A program made the position numbers and the translations under genes. From Dysidea avara (taxonomy: Eukaryota > Porifera > Demospongiae > Dictyoceratida > Dysideidae), in contig NC_089281.1 in NCBI RefSeq assembly GCF_963678975.1, positions 3,030,926-3,094,925 of the forward strand: a stretch of DNA of 64,000 nucleotides. Reading direction: 5' to 3'. Of the stretch, positions 38,119 through 47,260 are shown piece after piece (position 1 is the stretch's first letter; every line of letters starts with the position of its first letter). The notes below the pieces were generated by a model that saw nothing but the letters and a program-made list of their open reading frames with translations, was not told the origin of the DNA and made no database searches.

Positions 38119-38165
38119 CTGAAAATTATGTAAACTAATAGGTTTAGTATATAAATTGGGCTTAC
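38119..38165 (-). other. 47-nt intron of the pogo transposase gene
   Basis: On the minus strand the intron runs GTAAGC...TTTTCAG. Removing it joins the ITVL frame to GCGSASGRRLPPF in phase, restoring the reading frame across the DDE domain. Introns this short are typical of compact invertebrate genes. Confidence 0.85.
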
Positions 38166-38469
38166 CTAAAACAGTAATATACTCACGTCCAGAACCTCCT
38201 ACTTCATACACAGCTTTTGATCCTTTCTTTGCCAGGACTTGTTTAGATGCTACTGCTGTGCAGAACCCTGTTTCGTCACAATTCCACAGCCTCTCTACAA
38301 TTGCCTCGCTTTCAAACTTATCAAGTTTTGATGATGCAAACAGCTTTCTTACCCGCTCAAACCACTCGTCCAATACAATTGGATCATTTGCTTGGGCACG
38401 CTTCTTTGAAAGGTGCTGTGGTCTCCTTTGTGCTAGGCTGGAATGACGGCTGAGAAATCTGGACCACCA

Positions 38470-38940
38470 CACTGTAAAAACGGAGGTGTTTAAGTACACC
38501 CTATAAGGGGTGTTATACTACACCCACACCTTCAGGGGTGTTTCTCGACACCAAAAGAGTGTGCTGTCAAAATTGGCGGAAACCCACAATCAAAAAAATA
38601 CTTGCTTGTAAGATTATTAATACAAAATGGTAACCTTTATAAAAGTGAGGCATCATGTTAATGTAATGGTGATATGTATTGTGTTGTGATATTCTATTTC
38701 AGTATATAATGAGGCTTTCTTTGAGTCTTAGGTATTATTAGAGATGTAAACCTGTGACTCCCACCCTAATTCCCTCCCTTTGAGGAGCCAGTGTTTTTTG
38801 TACCCAGTCTTACTTAACACTCTAATGGGAGTTTTGTAACACCCTTATGAAGTACAATGAAACACCCCTAGGGAACACCACACAAATGGGAGCTAAAACA
38901 CTCATAAAGGTGTTTTGGAAACACCCTTGTTTTTACAGTG
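38470..38940. mobile_element. CACTA/EnSpm-like MITE inside the transposase exon
   Basis: CACTGTAAAAACGGAGGTGT (38470) and, inverted, CACTGTAAAAACAAGGGTGT (from 38940) are TIRs with subterminal GGTGTTT/ACACC repeats. Removing the element and one copy of the dinucleotide CA rejoins the coding sequence exactly between GRD and the following WW codons. The target duplication is thus 2 bp. CACTG ends and a 2-3 bp duplication fit EnSpm/CACTA. 471 bp, non-coding. Confidence 0.85.
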
Positions 38941-39716
38941 CAATCACGGCCTGGCATTCCTGTATCACCAAATGGATTTTGCTTGCCTTGTTGTTCTAAG
39001 TAATCTTTTATTACAGCGCCAACATAATATGTGTCTGGATTTTGGAAAAACGATCCAAATCGCACATTAGAAGTTTCAAGATAAACGGTTTTAAAGAATT
39101 GAAGGCAGCATAACTCCAAGGATAGCAAGCACGCGTATGAAATTTACACAAAAGATGCATCAATCTGTTACCTTTCAAGCCACTTCCAGTACTTGTAGCT
39201 GCTTGTACAGTTTCCCGCCAAATAAGATAGAAAATCTGAGCAGTTGGACGAGCAAAGTAGTATCACGAGTGCTCACAAAGGGGTGGAGGCGGGGGGTGGC
39301 GGGGAGGGCAAAAGATGGGCCTCAAAATGGAGGCAGACCACGATTGGAGTCCAGACACGAGATTACAGGGCTGTGCTGGCTCCTTAGTGGCTGATATGTA
39401 GCAAAATCTACAGAGAACACGTCTGGCCAACATTATAAGGCTGTCCACCAGTAAACCACCGATTCTTGCCAAGCCAGGTCCTTCACAAGGCCTGAAACCG
39501 CCATTTGGGCACTCCACACCACCCAGAAAAGACGTCTATTAAAACCAGCCTCGTGTAGTTTGAGTAGTGCTGAGGGTCATAACTTGTAGTACGATAGTGT
39601 AGCTATCCACTGGTGGTGTTAGTTTGATTTTGCCTGATGTGCGATTTGGTTCGATTCTGTAAAATCTGGTCACATATACATTCAAAGGAAAGCCCATCTC
39701 TGCTAAGGCCACTCCA

Positions 39717-40087
39717 AATAAATTCTCTGTTTCCCGTCCTGGACTCGGGGCACATTTGCATGCGGGCGGGCGGTCCATTTCCATTATTTCATTATAATAT
39801 TGGCAGCTTTTCAAGCCATTATTTGCCTGGCAAAACCATAAAAAGCTGCATAAAACATGCTTAAGCTTGTTCTTTCCTTTTAAAGTTGCAAAATAGCACA
39901 AACGTGAAGTCTGTGCCAACGTGATAGCACTGCTGACACGTGAGCTGACACCGTTTCAAGATAGCCTTTACTGAGTCTGTCGGTATGCAAGAATAACCAG
40001 AAAATAATGGAATAATGGAATAATTTAGAGCTGACAGTACCAGATGCGGGCGGTGGACGGGAAACAGAGAATTTATTTGGAGTGGCC
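39717..40087. mobile_element. PIF/Harbinger-like MITE inside exon 2
   Basis: TIRs of about 33 bp start GGCCACTCCAAATAAATTCT at both ends. TAA flanks both sides (39714-39716 and 40088-40090), the 3-bp TWA-type duplication of PIF/Harbinger. Removal with one TAA joins CQV to LAEMGF of the pogo transposase in frame. 371 bp, non-coding. Confidence 0.9.
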
Positions 40088-41000
40088 TAATACTTGGCAA
40101 GTAATTACGATCTCTACTTCATCTTTGTCACTCAAACCTCTTGGGGCTCCAGCATAAGCTTTAGAGCTCTTCCCAGTAACATGATCGGATAATGTACTCT
40201 TTGGTATTCCATACAACTTTCCTGCTTCTCTCAATGTAATTTCATTCTTCTTTACTCGATCAACAGCCGTCTATTAACATTATTATTCATTATAATAGCT
40301 ACTGTAGCATAATAATACCTTCATTTCCTCAATTCCCCAAGTAGCTTTCGAAGCCATAGTTCATTCAAACTAATTACGCATGCGCAGATTCAAACTTAAC
40401 AAGTTATCCGCTGCCATCACCAGCAAAATTTTGATTGTTGTGTATTTTGTTTTAATTATTAGACATAACGTATAATGGTGGATGGTAGTACCACATAGAT
40501 TGTAAGGGAAGTAGTGAAAATCAACGGCACTGTTGCGCGACGAGCCAATGAGAATTAATGGTCGCGTACGGCAGCAAATCCAAGGCAGATTGAGCTCTTC
40601 TTCCACCACAAGTTGGGTACTAATGTTGCCTAGTAAAGTGCCAAATCTTAATATTTTTCTCGCTGTTTACAGAAGTTTATAGAAAAAAAACCGGTTTTGA
40701 CACACCACACGTTCCGATATAATCTGGATTCTCGTACCCAAGCATGTATCAACTAGTATATACCGGACAGTACATCCAGCCCGGGAAAAAAATGTATCAA
40801 CTAGTATATACTTTTCGATTTTTATGATCCCTATAGGCATGGCTATTCACCATAAAAGTTTCAAGGTAATCCGTTTCTTCGTTCCTCGGCTAGCTTAACA
40901 GATGCACCAAAGTGTCCGGAATTAGGCGGTGTCCGGAAATACCCGCACTTACCTTATGTGGAAAATTTACGGTAAAACGACCACGCCTTAATTAAAAAGG

Positions 41001-41345
41001 CAACCCTGATAACGACATTAAACTACGTTAAGTTCTCGTACCTGTTTTTGCAATCTTCACACACTCTGGTTGAGTTTATGGTTGCCTACATCTCACACAC
41101 GTTTGCCGTTTGCACTCCTGGATTATTTTTAAGGGTGCTTAAAGTGATACTTTAAAATTCGCGATTTAAATATTTGCAAGAATCTAACACCTCGATTTTG
41201 CATCGATGTTCGGAGATCGATGCAGAATCATCGATGTTTTAGATCGATGCTGTAACATCGATCAGATCGCTTTAAAAACATCGATGCTGTAACTTCGATT
41301 ACAAAACCCGGCATCGATCACATCGAGTAAAAAACATCGATGTGA
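41001..41345. repeat. Dispersed repeat, right piece, with ATCGAT cluster
   Basis: Continuation of 33588-33637 after the insertion, and inverted partner of 23425-23715. About 41209-41345 holds eight ATCGAT words, most as CATCGATG, spaced irregularly by 8-35 bases. An (ATT)n run follows at about 41357-41379. Confidence 0.75.
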
Positions 41346-41379
41346 CGGTTTTTATCGAATTATTATTATTATTATTATT

Positions 41380-41630
41380 GTTACTGAGCAGACAGCACAG
41401 CTGATATGCTCAGGAAAAAAAGCAATCATAAAATGAATTTAGCTACGTAGTTACAAAGATTACAGTTATAGAGTTCCATACAATGTTTGCAGTTCCGCTG
41501 AAAAAGAGTCAATATTGTTGCTCTCAATGATGGAAGATGGTAAGTTGTTCCAATCCTTAATTGATCTGGAGAAAAAGCTCTGTTGGTATGAATGGGTAGA
41601 TGAATTTGGTAGAATTCTAAATATCGATGT
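41380..41630 (-). pseudogene. LINE reverse transcriptase C-terminal fragment
   Basis: On the minus strand a frame reads SYQQSFFSRSIKDWNNLPSS and then IIESNNIDSFSAELQTLYGT to a stop near 41472. The SFF.R.I.DWN.LP signature is the C-terminal end common to CR1/Jockey-type RT proteins. The 3' UTR ends in an (AAT)n tail, seen as (ATT)n at 41357-41379. 5' truncated at about 41630, just inside renewed ATCGAT repeat sequence. Confidence 0.72.
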
Positions 41631-41818
41631 TAAATAAAAATTTTACCTGATTTTTGTCGCATTTGGCGTTCCATAAACAAGTACTTGATAGACACACCAG
41701 AGACCTTCATAAAACGAATGTTTAAAGGCCTAAAGATATTTTGAAGTGTCTTCTACTGATGTACGACTAACAGTTGCGATGGTACCATCAGTGTGTTGGC
41801 AATGGAGCCTGTCGCTAA

Positions 41819-42728
41819 CAGTGGCGGATCCAGATGGGTTTCTGTGGTTTCGATAGAAACCCCCTTTTAAATTTAGCTCAGTGGCATTCTCATTACATAA
41901 ACATTGTTGTATTGACAATTTGTTATAGCAAACAACTATATACCACTGTATTTCAGTAGTATGCATGCAGTTGCACTTAACTAACACCATTTATAGCTAT
42001 TAAACCATCAGCGACACTTCATTTTTCATCTCCCACTGCATTAAAAACGCTGGATCTAGATACTCTAATAGAGCAGTCAAGTAACTACTCTAATAGAGCA
42101 ATCACAGCTTCAGTCACCATATTAGCCCTATAGTTTTTTTGTTTTTTATCCCGGGCTTGATGGACTGCCCTTGCCTACCACCCCCAGCACATAAATGGCC
42201 TGTGCTGGACAAACCGGGACTTTCTTAGTCCACGGCAAACTGAGACTCTGCCCGAATCAGCTCCACAATTGGGGGAGTCTTAACATAGTGACCGATGGAT
42301 GATCGGGCTCCGCGGATGCATTGTATGGAGGACCGCAAGAGAGAAAAAGATAGACAGCACCTTAACCACCCCATGACAACAGAGTAATCATCGCCCCACT
42401 TATTTGAAAGTTGATGAGCCAAACGTTGATAAAAAACAGAAGCCTCATGAGCCAGACCACCAGAGGCAGACATTACCAGGGGGTAGTAAAAGAGGCATGC
42501 TCCTCCTCACGAATTCTCTGAGCATACGCGCGTTTCTTAATGAAGTATTTAGTAATTATTTACAGTTTAAAGCATTGAATTTATTGTAATTTCTAACACA
42601 AAATAGCCTAAAATCCGATCTCAGAGCTTCTAGAATCTCAAAATTTTCCGGAGAATTGTTATCAGGTGCCTTATTTAGCTATACCAAATTTCAGAAACCC
42701 CCTTTTAAAAATCCTAGATCCGCCACTG
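41819..42728 (-). mobile_element. CAGTGGCGG-family TIR element, copy 1 (5-bp duplication GCTAA)
   Basis: Ends CAGTGGCGGATCCAG (41819) and CTAGATCCGCCACTG (42728) are inverted. GCTAA flanks both sides (41814-41818 and 42729-42733). It contains a pair of CTCTAATAGAG palindromes (42063-42073 and 42088-42098) and a LINE 3' fragment inserted at about 42137-42545. A 5-bp duplication suggests hAT5- or Transib-like transposition. Superfamily not settled. No transposase. Confidence 0.9.
42137..42545 (-). pseudogene. LINE 3' end inserted in the copy-1 element
   Basis: The minus strand encodes REEEHASF, then after a 1-nt shift SASGGLAHEASVFYQRLAHQ and YSVVMGWLRCCLSFSLLRSS, ending at the stop at 42225. 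A short 3' UTR and an A-rich tail (T-rich on plus at 42137-42150) follow. This C-terminal block belongs to LINEs with a nuclease-like C-terminus. Its terminal UTR words resemble the 3' end at 21484-21520. The uninterrupted sequence is visible in the copy at 43162-44045, which lacks this insertion. Confidence 0.78.
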
Positions 42729-43161
42729 GCTAAGGTTCAATGTTTGATTTGTGTAAGAAGTCTTCAAACGACTTTCATGAAGCTTTGGTACAAATTGGAG
42801 ACCTAGAGTCTACACTTGCTTAAACCTGGCAGTCTTGTTGGCATGGCTGGGTAAGTTTGCAGCACAGGCACTGACTGATCAACATGTTACCACTTTAAGT
42901 ATATAGCTTTATAAACTGCACCTCAGTGCCGAGCTCAGTGCTAAGATGACCACTCTACATGCATTTTGTTACAGGGAAGAAGAATTGTGAAATCAAGATT
43001 CAAGGTGCTGTCGTGTTATTCTAGAGCAGCTAGCTTGTAGGGCTTTATAGCAGGGCCGGAGCCCAGAGATTTTGAGTGGTCAGGCCATCCATGGACTGCA
43101 ATGGAAGTCATAGTCGTGCACAATACTTTGTATTGATCTGATGTGATATTTAATCAGTTTT

Positions 43162-44045
43162 CAGTGGCGGATCTAGGATTTTTAAAAGGGGGTTTCTGAA
43201 AATTGGTATAGCTAAATAAGGCATCTGATAACAATTCTCCGGAAAATTTTGAGCTAATTTTTGTTAGCGAGTACAATAAATTCAATACTTTAAAGGGATA
43301 ATGTGCTGTTTACAACATCTGACTATTTTGGGGCCCAACAAAATCTTGTGATGCTTGTACAGCGCATTGTCCCTTTAATTTGTAAATAATTACTAAATAC
43401 TATAGCTAACTATACAGGGCAAATATGGTGACTACAAGCTGTGGCTTTGATTGCTCTATTAGAGTAGTTACTTGACTGCTCTATTAGAGTATCTCGATCG
43501 TTTTTAATGCAGTGGGAGATGAAAAATGAAGTGTTGCTGATGGTTTAATAGCTATAAATGGCAGTGGCGGATCCAGGATGGGACATTTGGGGCAAATGCC
43601 CCCCCCCCCCCTTCAAGAAATTGCATACAAGATCGATATACTCTAATAGAGCAGTCAATTACTCTAATAAAGCAGTCACAATGTTCATGAGGCAGTGTAG
43701 CTTACCTATGAAGCTACAAATAGGATTTTATTTTACATAACAGACGTGATATAGTAGGTAAGGATAACTAGCTATTATTGTTGCGACCTTTTTTTTTTTT
43801 TTTTTTTGGTCTTCAACTGGTTTTCAGCAAGTTTTTTTGGTCTTCAACTGTTTTTCAGAAAGGTGCCCCCCCTCTTTCGAAACTCTGGATCCGCCCCTGA
43901 ATGGTGTTAGTTAAATGCAACTGCATGCATGCTACTGGTATATAGCTAGTTGTTTGCTATGACAAATTGTCAATACAACAATGTTTATGTAATGAGAATG
44001 CCACTAAGCTAAATTTAAAAGGAAACCCGTCTGGATCCGCCATTG
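43162..44045 (+). mobile_element. CAGTGGCGG-family TIR element, copy 2 (5-bp duplication GTTTT)
   Basis: Opposite orientation to copy 1. Ends CAGTGGCGGATCTAGG (43162) and GGATCCGCCATTG (44045). GTTTT flanks both ends (43157-43161 and 44046-44050). It shares with copy 1 the paired palindromes (43453-43463 and 43478-43488) and long internal similarity. It is interrupted by copy 3 at 43562-43899. Confidence 0.9.
43562..43899. mobile_element. Related TIR element, copy 3, nested in copy 2 (5-bp duplication AATGG)
   Basis: Ends CAGTGGCGGATCCAGG (43562) and CTGGATCCGCCCCTG (43899). AATGG is on both sides (43557-43561 and 43900-43904). Copy 1 shows the uninterrupted target. The interior differs from copies 1 and 2, with a C tract near 43601, a T tract near 43790 and a GGTCTTCAACTG(G/T)TTTTCAG duplication. 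It still carries two CTCTAATA-type palindromes (43641 and 43662). Confidence 0.9.
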
Positions 44046-44324
44046 GTTTTATTGTGTAGAGATGATGATACTATACTACTTTCATTTGCATGTGTTAGCT
44101 GCAGCATGCTAAGCTAGAGAAGTCTGTGGCATGCTCCCAGAGAAAATTTTTGAAAATACATGTTCTGAAATAGCATCTGAAAGCTATTTTATATGCACAG
44201 TCTCTTTCTGCTTTTCTGTCAACACCAAGAATATATCAAGATAAGTTTGTGCTACTGTATACCAATTAATTCAATTTCATGTATAGCTAGTAGCTAATTG
44301 ATTTGATTGGTTTGATTTATTGTT

Positions 44325-44450
44325 TATCCTCACAGTAGTCAGCAGAGCTGTTCTTCCCTACTGGAGCACACATACATACAACAGAGTACAAAAACAAAAG
44401 CATACAGACACAAGAAACTAATTACCAAAACAATACAAATACAAGAAACT
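44325..44450 (-). mobile_element. LINE 3' UTR fragment
   Basis: Same-orientation match to the 3' end at 32083-32200 (CTCACAGTA, GCAGAGC/GCACAGCC, TTCCCTACTGGAG/TTCCTCACGGAG, ACACATACAT). No coding part remains, as in a strongly 5'-truncated insertion. Confidence 0.6.
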
Positions 44451-44489
44451 AACTATGATTAAAGTAGAGTAAATAATAGTCGGTGACTG

Positions 44490-44860
44490 TTCTATTAGAG
44501 CTTCTGACTGCTCTATTAAAGTATCTCGTGCAATCTGTAGATTTTCCTACCGTTAAAGCTTTATAATCATCTCAAAATGCTAGCATAATTCCTGATTTCC
44601 ACACATATACCTATTATGCCCGAAATTATGCCGACATAATCGCCGCATCCCTACTAATGTATGATATTCATTATCAATTATTGCAGTTATGCTATATGCA
44701 GATGGCTCACTGGATGTAATTTGAAGACTGAATGTAATGGCTTAGACCAACCAGTGTAATAAGAGCATTGATATTCTATACTGAATGCTCTATTAGAGTA
44801 TCACGATGACTGTTCTATTAGAGTATATTGCGATGATTGCTCTATTAGAGTATCTCGATC
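44490..44860. repeat. Cluster of CTCTATTAGAG palindromes
   Basis: Five copies of the 11-bp odd-centre palindrome (or one-base variants) occur at about 44490, 44511, 44788, 44813 and 44840. Each is followed or preceded by GACTG/GATTG and GTATCTCGATC-like flanks. The same module recurs in elements at 42.06, 43.45, 43.64, 47.24, 49.07, 60.61 and 63.35 kb. Confidence 0.75.
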
Positions 44861-45238
44861 TTTTTTCAAATTCAAATGGCTGAAAAGTGGTCCGGCATTG
44901 AAGGTGGTAGCTAAGAAATGGCTACGATGATGTTATTGTGTTAATATTAATAATGAACCCATATTGCCATTTATTTTTTGGCATCATATGCATGCACCTT
45001 TGATATTTCACAACCTTTTCTACTGGCCAAGCTGCACCCCCGGCCCTTTTCACAGCTTAGCTGTTTTTATGTGGATATATATTACATACTACAGTGTACG
45101 GCAGGCTGATTACCATATGTGACCAAAATTTTTGATAACCATCGATTTACGCAAACACCAGTGAAGTTCACTTTTCACTATGAATGGATAGCCACACCAA
45201 TACATTACATATTTGCACCACAGTTATACCACTGGGAT

Positions 45239-45690
45239 TCACAAGATCTTCTTGCATGGACGGAAGTCATGTTGCTGGTCGTCGCAAAGTATGTTTAGTG
45301 ATTTGAGATGGGAATAGAGATGTGAGTGGATTAGTCCTTCCATGATCTTACAGCTAATACTAGTGAGAGATGTTGGTCGGTAGTTAGATGCTAGAGCTTT
45401 GTTCCTTTTTTTGTGAATTGGAATGATATAGGATTGTTTCCAGTCAGTAGGGGGTTCTCCTTGGTAAAACAAAGTGTTGTAAATAAAAGTTAGAACAGGA
45501 ACAATTTCTTGTGAGGCTAATTGTAATGGAATTTTGTCAGGTCCTGGGGCTTTGCATACATCTAGATTTGAGAGATGTTGAAAAACGTCATTTGAACCGA
45601 ATGTTATGGGCTGGATGTCAGGATAAGCACTTTCATTTAGTGTAGGGGCAGAACGGATATCTTCAATAATAAACACAGAGCTAAAATGGT
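45239..45690 (-). pseudogene. LINE reverse transcriptase N-terminal fragment
   Basis: The frame reads VFQHLSNLDVCKAPGPDKIP, FIYNTLFYQGEPPTDWKQ, YIIPIHKKRNKALASNYRPT and SLTSISCKIMEG. These are the fingers and early palm of a Jockey/CR1-type RT (HL..LDV.KAPGPD, NYRP.SLTS). It stops just before the catalytic motifs. At 45239-45260 the reading shifts by one base. The upstream isoleucine run is translated (ATT)n microsatellite and not protein. It complements the 34737-35823 fragment, which begins almost where this one ends, but the two are separate insertions. Confidence 0.85.
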
Positions 45691-45691
45691 T

Positions 45692-45965
45692 ATTAATTAT
45701 TATTATTATTATTATTATTAGCACTTTACAGTGACCAGCACTGAAGGTCTGACAGCAACATGTGCTGCAGCCTTAGAATTACCTAACCTAATTTCAGGGA
45801 CTTAGACCTAATGAGTTGACTTACTGACTGATAAGGTGTAACAGAAAAGGGGCCAAAGTAAGGAAAAAAATCCCTCCAACCCCAGGATTCGAACTGCAGG
45901 TCACCCAATGTCTAGTCGGGGCCACACTCAGTCTTCCTTCAGGAGTGATAGATCTTCTTCCTTAA
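45692..45965 (-). mobile_element. tRNA-derived SINE with (AAT)n tail
   Basis: On the minus strand, a Pol III B box AGTTCGAATCC (45885-45895) lies about 30 bases after a weak A-box-like TGGCCCCGACTAG (about 45914-45926). A body of about 190 bp and an (AAT)n tail at 45692-45720 follow. The shared 3' portion recurs directly upstream at 45975-46085. The transcript would have been mobilised by a LINE. The (AAT)n tail also ends the LINE fragment at 41380. Confidence 0.75.
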
Positions 45966-45974
45966 ACCTATAAT

Positions 45975-46085
45975 GTATTTATTATTAGCACTTTACAGTG
46001 ACCAGCACTGAAGGTCTGACAGCAACATGTGCTGCAACCTTAGAATTACCTAACCTAACTTCAGGGACTTAGTGTTGGCCTTGTG
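45975..46085 (-). mobile_element. 5'-truncated second SINE copy
   Basis: TATTATTAGCACTTTACAGT through CTTCAGGGACTTAG repeats the 3' part of the neighbouring SINE nearly exactly (two or three differences), in the same orientation. It lacks the Pol III boxes. Confidence 0.8.
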
Positions 46086-46147
46086 TGAGTTTGTCACTAT
46101 TATTAGAGGAGATACTCCAATATTGTAAACTTTTTGCTCTTGATATA

Positions 46148-46586
46148 TGTGACCTAATTTTGGAAAACCATCCTTTTGGGCATATGCAATTTGCAGGAAA
46201 ACTCAATTGAAAAATTTCAGCAATTTTTTTTAAAATGCTTTTTTAACACATTTAGATAAAGCAACTATTATGCCTTCTTCCTGTGAAATTTCACACCCAA
46301 AGCTTCTTTCTGCTAGGAGATATGGATGATTTTATCAGACCATGTAGTGATTTCACCATGCGTGGAACGCCAATTAACTTACAAATGGGGTGATTTGTTC
46401 AGGTGCTAGAATGGTTAAAACTAAGTCTTAGACAATGATACTTGAAATTTAATCAAAGAAAAAGACCAGGAACACTTGATTTAACTATCAGAAGTCTCTT
46501 TATGACACTTTTAGACAGTAGGAACGGAATTATTTGTAAACAAAGTGATGGTGCCCAAAAGGATGGTTTTCCAAAATTGGGTCACA
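46148..46586. mobile_element. TIR element with TA target site
   Basis: TGTGACCTAATTTTGGAAAA (46148) and its inverted partner ending at 46586 match over about 33 of 34 bases, including ACCATCCTTTTGGGCA. TA lies on both flanks (46146-46147 and 46587-46588). 439 bp, non-coding, mariner-like by target site. A related TATGTGACCAAAATTTTTGA end sits alone at about 45116. Confidence 0.88.
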
Positions 46587-46686
46587 TAAATGATCGTATA
46601 TTTTAGAGTTTCCTGGGGAGTTAGAGTTGATAGATTTAAAAGTAGCTATTGTGAGCTCCTCTTTTTGGGTTCATTTTTTGAGAGAC

Positions 46687-46956
46687 TTGTAATATTGCCA
46701 TGTGCTAGGGGAATGGGATCTGCAATATTGAGCATAAACTCATTTTTTGTGTCTGCAAAGACATTTTATGTGCAAGTGTGGTAATGCATGGTTGGTGTGA
46801 TTTAGTTGAAGAAAACTTGCTAGGAACAAAGTTATCAAGACAAAAAAGACAAGCGGATTTAAGTAGATGTAGATTATAAAGTTGTGTGCATGTAGTTTCT
46901 GATTTTTGTACCTCACCTTCTATGTCATCATCAGCATGAAGTTGCTGCACTATCAA
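46687..46956 (-). other. Unrecognised protein-like minus-strand frame
   Basis: The frame encodes EGEVQKSETTCTQLYNLHLL and KSACLFCLDNFVPSKF, which look more protein-like than surrounding frames. I cannot place it. It may be an exon or a transposase remnant, and chance is also possible. Confidence 0.25.
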
Positions 46957-47082
46957 GTTAATGATTTCTACACTAAACTCAGGGGCATAGAGAGAGGTTT
47001 TTAAAGGGTTTTAGGAAACCCCCTTTGAAATTTATATTTCTAAGTTCTTACAGCTACAAGAAGTGGACACATCATTTGGTTT

Positions 47083-47260
47083 GGTAGCACAAAAGTAATC
47101 AGTAACAACATGCAGTACAGCACAACAATTTATGGTAGCAATAAAGAGTTACATTCATTTTTCAGGGAAGAATCTGCATAGTGGACATGAGTCCTCTTGC
47201 AAGATTTAAGTAAAAGATCAAGATACTGTATATATACTCTAATAGAGCAGTCAACTATTA
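47083..47260 (-). repeat. Dispersed repeat with CTCTAATAGAG pair, copy A
   Basis: GGTAGCACAAAAGTAATCAG, CAGTACAGCAC, ACATTCATTTTTCAGGGAAG and the palindrome pair at 47237 appear inverted at 60640-60795. A third partial copy (TTAGCAGCACAGAAGTAGCT) lies at about 61070. The adjacent GGAAACCCCCTTTGAAATT (about 47024) is shared with 61025 and with the CAGTGGCGG-family interiors. The stretch 47290-47920 shows nothing I recognise. Confidence 0.65.

Larger units (their letters stand above)
36539..40357 (-). pseudogene. pogo/Tigger-like transposase with Psq helix-turn-helix and C-terminal PHD finger
   Basis: DDE transposase gene, inferred exon by exon. Exon 1 (40357-40319) starts MASKATWGIEEMK. After a 48-nt intron (40318-40271) exon 2 encodes VKKNEITLREAGKLYGIPKS (Psq-type DNA-binding helix-turn-helix) and CQV, interrupted by a MITE, then LAEMGFPLN. 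A later exon (about 39034-38166) carries VIKDYLEQQGKQNPF, GMPGRD, a second MITE, then FLSRHSSLAQRRPQ and LWNCDETGF (first catalytic Asp). A 47-nt intron (38165-38119) follows. The next exon has SGWMEGANF, ILFVDGHHSH (second Asp) and LPPNVTHILQPMDVGVF (third Asp). The last exon (36735-36539, after a 530-nt intron) is a C4HC3 PHD finger: CQECG, GCDKC, WFHYTC, FECRIC. Breaks: the two MITEs, a frameshift near 37845, and a frameshift plus stop near 37375-37345. The exon 2-3 junction is not resolved. PHD fingers read histone H3 tails, so tethering to chromatin is a reasonable inference. Confidence 0.9.
36242..40954 (-). mobile_element. pogo-type DNA transposon
   Basis: AAGTAAATGCGGGTAATTCC (36242) and, inverted, AGGTAAGTGCGGGTATTTCC (from 40954) are terminal repeats that continue into GGACAC on both sides. 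TA dinucleotides flank both ends (36240-36241 and 40955-40956), as expected for the Tc1/mariner/pogo superfamily. The 4713-bp element carries one transposase gene on the minus strand. It has itself been hit by a CACTA-like MITE (38470-38940) and a Harbinger-like MITE (39717-40087). A third foreign stretch in 39128-39700 is possible. The G+C-rich 39280-39330 part looks out of place. Confidence 0.93.
33638..41006. mobile_element. Foldback-like element with long inverted arms, carrying nested insertions
   Basis: Ends GGGTTGCCTATTTAGGGCGT (33638) and, on the opposite strand, GGGTTGCCTTTTTAATTAAG (from 41006 inward) are imperfect TIRs. Inside, arms of about 380 bp at 34031-34408 and 35824-36202 are roughly 96% identical and inverted. 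The loop holds a LINE fragment, and a pogo element sits in the right terminal segment. Without pogo the element is about 2.65 kb. The right terminal segment is some 300 bp shorter than the left, so one side has lost or gained sequence. The flanks are the two halves of a repeat seen uninterrupted at 23.4-23.8 kb. The exact ends are uncertain by about 10 bp because the uninterrupted copy itself contains GGGTTG at the junction. Confidence 0.62.

Noticed and set aside
39137..39517. Open frames on both strands around the G-rich stretch at 39.28-39.33 kb
   Set aside because: They lie in an intron or insertion within the pogo gene, and the proline/glycine-rich translation reflects base composition.
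45680..45724. Isoleucine-rich N-terminus of the RT fragment
   Set aside because: It is the translated (ATT)n microsatellite at the tail of a neighbouring SINE, not protein sequence.
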